Below the pieces are notes generated by a model. The model saw only the letters and a list, made by a program, of their open reading frames with translations. It was not told the DNA's origin and did no database searches. Made by a program: the position numbers and the translations under genes. A stretch of DNA of 14,423 nucleotides from CBDUXP01 sp965371225 [NCBI: uncultured bacterium] (GTDB taxonomy: Bacteria > Abyssobacteria > SURF-5 > CBDUXP01), in NCBI GenBank assembly GCA_965371225.1, contig CBDUXP010000084.1, forward strand, positions 1-14,423, in the 5' to 3' direction. This document shows, piece by piece, positions 11,576 to 14,423 of this stretch (its first letter is position 1; each line of letters begins with the position of its first letter).

Positions 11576-14423
11576 ATGCAGCTCGCTCATGCATCGGGAC
11601 GCGCGGGTGACCGCGCCCGCTGGGTCTACCCGGTCTTCCTCTGCCTGTTCCTGCTGACGGGCGCCACGGGCCTGGTGTACGAAGTGGTCTGGCAGCGGCT
11701 ACTCGGCCACGTGTTCGGCGACACGGCCGCGGCGGCGACCACGGTGCTCGCAGCGTACATGTGGGGATTGGCCGTCGGCGCTTTGACCATCGGGACCCGG
11801 GCGGTGCGCCGCGGCTGGGCCACCCTGCGCGCCTACGCGGCGCTGGAAGCGGGAGTCGCGCTCTACGCGCTTGCCGTACCCGCGCTGCTCGCGGGCGTGC
11901 AGGCAGTGCACGTGGCCTGGTATCCCGCCCTGGTGGACCTGCCGTGGGTGTTGACCGCCGTACGCTTCACGCTGGCCTTTGCCGTGCTCGCGGTGCCGAC
12001 CACGTTGATGGGTGCGACCCTGCCCATTCTCGCTGCGGCGTTGGCCACGGACCCGCAGAGCCGCGGCCGGCGGCTGGGACTGCTTTATGGGCTGAACACC
12101 TGCGGCGCCGTGTGCGGCTGTGTACTGGCGGGCTTCGTGGGCCTGCGTCTGCTCGGCGTCACGGGCACGGCCTACGCAGCTGTGGGGCTCAATCTCTGCG
12201 TGAGTGCTGCGGCGTTTATTCTGGGCGCCCCGGGGCGGACCCGGCTCCGCCACCCCACCCGGCCCACAGCGGAGCCACCCTGGTCGCCCGCGGTGTGGGG
12301 CTGGGCAGCGGTAGCGGTCATCACCGGCGCCACTGCCCTGGCTTATGAAGTGTTGTGGGTCCGCACGCTCGTCTTCTATCTGAACAATTCCACGTACGCG
12401 TTCACCGGCATGCTCGCGACCTTCCTGCTGGGGCTCGCAGGCGGCAGCCTGGCGGCGTATCGGTTACTGGATCACCGGCGTACGGCGCGCCTGGTGCTGG
12501 TGGCCGGGCAGGTAGCCGTCGGCCTCTGGGCGCTCGGCGCCCTGCCGTACGTGCAGGATGTGTACGCCGCGTTGGGCGAGCGCTCGGTGGTGTTTCGGGC
12601 GAACTTCTGGGGCGTGCCTCCGGCCGTCATCCTGGCCAAGTGCGCCATCCTCATGGGCCTCCCCGCACTGGCGCTGGGTATGGCCTGGCCGCTGGTAACG
12701 GCGCTTGCGGGCCTGGAGCACGACTTGTCGGCGCGCGTGGGCCACTTCTACGCGATCAATACGCTGGGCGCGTGCGTCGGCGCGCTGGCGGCGGGTTTCG
12801 GCCTGCTGCCCGCGCTGGGCGTACACGGCAGCCTGTACGCCGTGGGGCTGGTGAACCTCGGCTTAGCGGCCGTGCTCGGCCTACCCTTGCTGCGGCGCCG
12901 GATGCGGGTGAACGCCGCCGCGATCGCGTGCACTGTACTGGCGCTGCTGGCCGCGGTCGCCCCGCAGGGCCGGGTGCTGCGCCGGGCGGACGAGAAGTGG
13001 GACCGCCTGCTCTTCGCCCGGGATACCCACGCCGCGTCCGTCAAGGTGTATACCCGCGCGGAGGACGGACACCGCGTGATCAGCATCAACGGTTATGAGG
13101 TGGCGGGCACCAGCACGTGCCTGCGGGAGATTCAGCAGGCTCTGGCGCACTATCCCATGCTGCTGCACCCCCGGGCAAAGACGGCGCTCGTGATCGGCTT
13201 CGGCGCGGGCGGGACATCCTACGGACTTACGCTGTATCCGCTGGAGCGGATCGACATGGTCGAGCTGGTGCCAGCGGTGATCGACGCTTCCCGCAGCCTG
13301 GCGCGCGTCAATCACCTGGTGGCGTTCCAGGAACCACGGTTCCACGTCATTCTCGACGATGGGCGAAATTACGTGCAGAGCAGCCGCCGGCGGTACGACA
13401 TCATCACAGTGGACGCCATCGACCCGAAGCATGCGGGGAACGGCCACCTCTACGCGCGGGAGTTCTACGACGCCTGCCGCGCGCGGCTGAACCCCAGCGG
13501 GGTGCTCGTCCAGTGGTTGCCCTACCACCTGCTGACGACGGGCGAGTTCAAGCTTGTCGTGCGGACCTTCCAATCCGTGTTCCCCGAGACGTCCCTCTGG
13601 TTTACGCCCTACTACGACTACCTCTTGCTCGTGGGCACGCCCGAGAAGCTGGAGGTGTCCGTCGACCACGTGCGGACCGCCTTCGGCGATCCGCAGATTG
13701 GGCCGGATGCACGAGCCATCGGCCTCACCGATCCGGTCACCTGGTTGGCGACCTATGCCCTGGGGCCGGCGGACGTGCGCGCGTTGGTGAATGACGGCGG
13801 CCCGCTCAACACGTACGATCGGCCTCGCCTGGAATTCTTCGCCGGGGCGAACGATGCCACCCTCGGCGGGCTGCCGTTCGAGCAGGGGCGGGGCCTGCCG
13901 CGCCTGAATCTAGCTCGGTTGCGACCGGAAGAGCGCGCGGCGTTTACCGCGGCGCTGCCCCGCGGCCTGGAAGCCGGTCGGCTCCTGTCGCGCGGGCGCG
14001 CATTGCACGCGCGCCGGCAGTTCGCCGAGGCGCGGGAGGTGTACCAACGGGTAGCACGCGCGTTTCCCGAGCATTCGGCGCCACGGTTTCTCCTAGCGGG
14101 CCTGGCGGACCAGGTGCAGGACGCCATCGACCAACGCTTGGCGGCGCTCCCGCACATGCCGGGGGACAGCGAAGTGCTGTTCGAACTGGGGACCCTGTAC
14201 GAGCAGGCCGGCCGGCCGGCGGCGGCCGAGGCGTACTACCGCCGCGCGCTCCAGGTGAATCCCCGCTGCAAACGGTCGCGCCTGAACCTGGGGCAACTGT
14301 ACGCGCGGCACGGCTACTTTCAGAGAGCGCTCGCGCAGTTTTCACAGGTGCTCGAACGGCACCCCTCCTGCCCGCGCACGCACTACAACCTGGCCCTGGT
14401 GCTCCACGAGATGGGGAACCAAC
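11576..14423 (+). CDS. MFS-like membrane domain / spermidine synthase-like / TPR fusion protein, partial (3' end beyond window)
   Basis: 949 codons are visible without a stop. Residues about 17-465 are membrane-embedded, with roughly 12-14 spans in two related halves. TGATGLVYEVVWQRLL at 28 recurs as TGATALAYEVLWVRTL at 250, a period of 222 residues. Residues about 480-720 resemble spermidine synthases. The SAM-binding loop is VIGFGAGGTS (539-548), the acidic VEL is at 562-564, ILDDGRNY holds D594/D595, and VDAIDP holds D613 and D616 where aminopropyltransferases keep catalytic aspartates. From about 800, TPR repeats run to the edge (FELGTLYEQAGRPAAAEAYY, LNLGQLYARHGYFQRALAQF, THYNLALVLHEMGNQ). 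The substrate is unknown; a polyamine or another decarboxy-SAM/SAM-dependent product is possible. The start has a good Shine-Dalgarno and its own promoter. The domain assignment is firm, the biochemical role is not. Confidence 0.92.
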   Translation, partial: MQLAHASGRAGDRARWVYPVFLCLFLLTGATGLVYEVVWQRLLGHVFGDTAAAATTVLAAYMWGLAVGALTIGTRAVRRGWATLRAYAALEAGVALYALAVPALLAGVQAVHVAWYPALVDLPWVLTAVRFTLAFAVLAVPTTLMGATLPILAAALATDPQSRGRRLGLLYGLNTCGAVCGCVLAGFVGLRLLGVTGTAYAAVGLNLCVSAAAFILGAPGRTRLRHPTRPTAEPPWSPAVWGWAAVAVITGATALAYEVLWVRTLVFYLNNSTYAFTGMLATFLLGLAGGSLAAYRLLDHRRTARLVLVAGQVAVGLWALGALPYVQDVYAALGERSVVFRANFWGVPPAVILAKCAILMGLPALALGMAWPLVTALAGLEHDLSARVGHFYAINTLGACVGALAAGFGLLPALGVHGSLYAVGLVNLGLAAVLGLPLLRRRMRVNAAAIACTVLALLAAVAPQGRVLRRADEKWDRLLFARDTHAASVKVYTRAEDGHRVISINGYEVAGTSTCLREIQQALAHYPMLLHPRAKTALVIGFGAGGTSYGLTLYPLERIDMVELVPAVIDASRSLARVNHLVAFQEPRFHVILDDGRNYVQSSRRRYDIITVDAIDPKHAGNGHLYAREFYDACRARLNPSGVLVQWLPYHLLTTGEFKLVVRTFQSVFPETSLWFTPYYDYLLLVGTPEKLEVSVDHVRTAFGDPQIGPDARAIGLTDPVTWLATYALGPADVRALVNDGGPLNTYDRPRLEFFAGANDATLGGLPFEQGRGLPRLNLARLRPEERAAFTAALPRGLEAGRLLSRGRALHARRQFAEAREVYQRVARAFPEHSAPRFLLAGLADQVQDAIDQRLAALPHMPGDSEVLFELGTLYEQAGRPAAAEAYYRRALQVNPRCKRSRLNLGQLYARHGYFQRALAQFSQVLERHPSCPRTHYNLALVLHEMGNQ

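Noticed and set aside
1-14423. CRISPR arrays, tRNA or rRNA genes, insertion sequences
   Set aside because: No regularly spaced repeats, cloverleaf with a CCA end, rRNA sequence, transposase or terminal inverted repeats were found by reading both strands.

Overview
This is a high-GC bacterial window. Its minus strand holds one long gene cluster that starts near 9.9 kb and runs down to about 0.32 kb. Two plus-strand genes follow at the right end. The phylum cannot be fixed from sequence alone. A CobA-HemD fusion, a TPR/LysM L,D-transpeptidase, a secreted peptidase-MA/DUF1570-type protein, a single-domain PTS IIA protein and an MFS-aminopropyltransferase-TPR fusion together would fit a deep-branching Gram-negative lineage such as Planctomycetota/PVC, Hydrogenedentota or Deltaproteobacteria. 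That placement is inference.

Layout, minus strand, in transcription order: a sigma70-like extended -10 promoter (9873-9901); a leader of about 115 nt with a hairpin and a strong Shine-Dalgarno; an anchored L,D-transpeptidase (8595-9749); a Met8/CysG-N siroheme synthase (7950-8585); a HemX/CcsA-type membrane protein (7105-7950); hemA (5784-7085); hemC (4841-5776); a cobA-hemD fusion (3300-4844); a small unrecognised membrane protein (2802-3230); hemB (1752-2744); hemL (452-1744); and a good intrinsic terminator (323-358). Gaps are mostly under 20 bp, with one ATGA and one TGATG overlap. The largest gaps are the 69 and 57 bp on either side of the unknown membrane protein. A separate minus-strand gene, the start of a PTS EIIA/PtsN-like protein, runs off the left edge (1-222).

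The enzymes form a full C5 route. HemA and HemL convert glutamyl-tRNA to 5-aminolevulinate, HemB makes porphobilinogen, HemC makes hydroxymethylbilane, and HemD makes uroporphyrinogen III. CobA then makes precorrin-2, and the Met8-like protein oxidises it and inserts iron to give siroheme. No gene for the uroporphyrinogen-decarboxylase route to heme (hemE/F/N/G/Y/H) is in the window. The cluster therefore points toward siroheme, and possibly siroheme-derived heme or cobalamin precursors. The HemX/CcsA-like protein next to hemA is the usual partner of HemA in such clusters.

Plus strand: a secreted HExxH metallopeptidase-like protein (9957-11273) starts with GTG a few bases after a TACAAT box. 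A 302-bp intergenic region follows, with an imperfectly folded inverted repeat and a near-consensus promoter (TTGATT-17-TATACT). The window ends inside a large membrane protein (11576 to the edge). It has two related multi-pass membrane halves, a spermidine-synthase-like Rossmann domain and C-terminal TPR repeats.

The least explained items are the small membrane protein inside the hem cluster, the L,D-transpeptidase leading that cluster with SNGC instead of SHGC, and the triple-fusion aminopropyltransferase protein.
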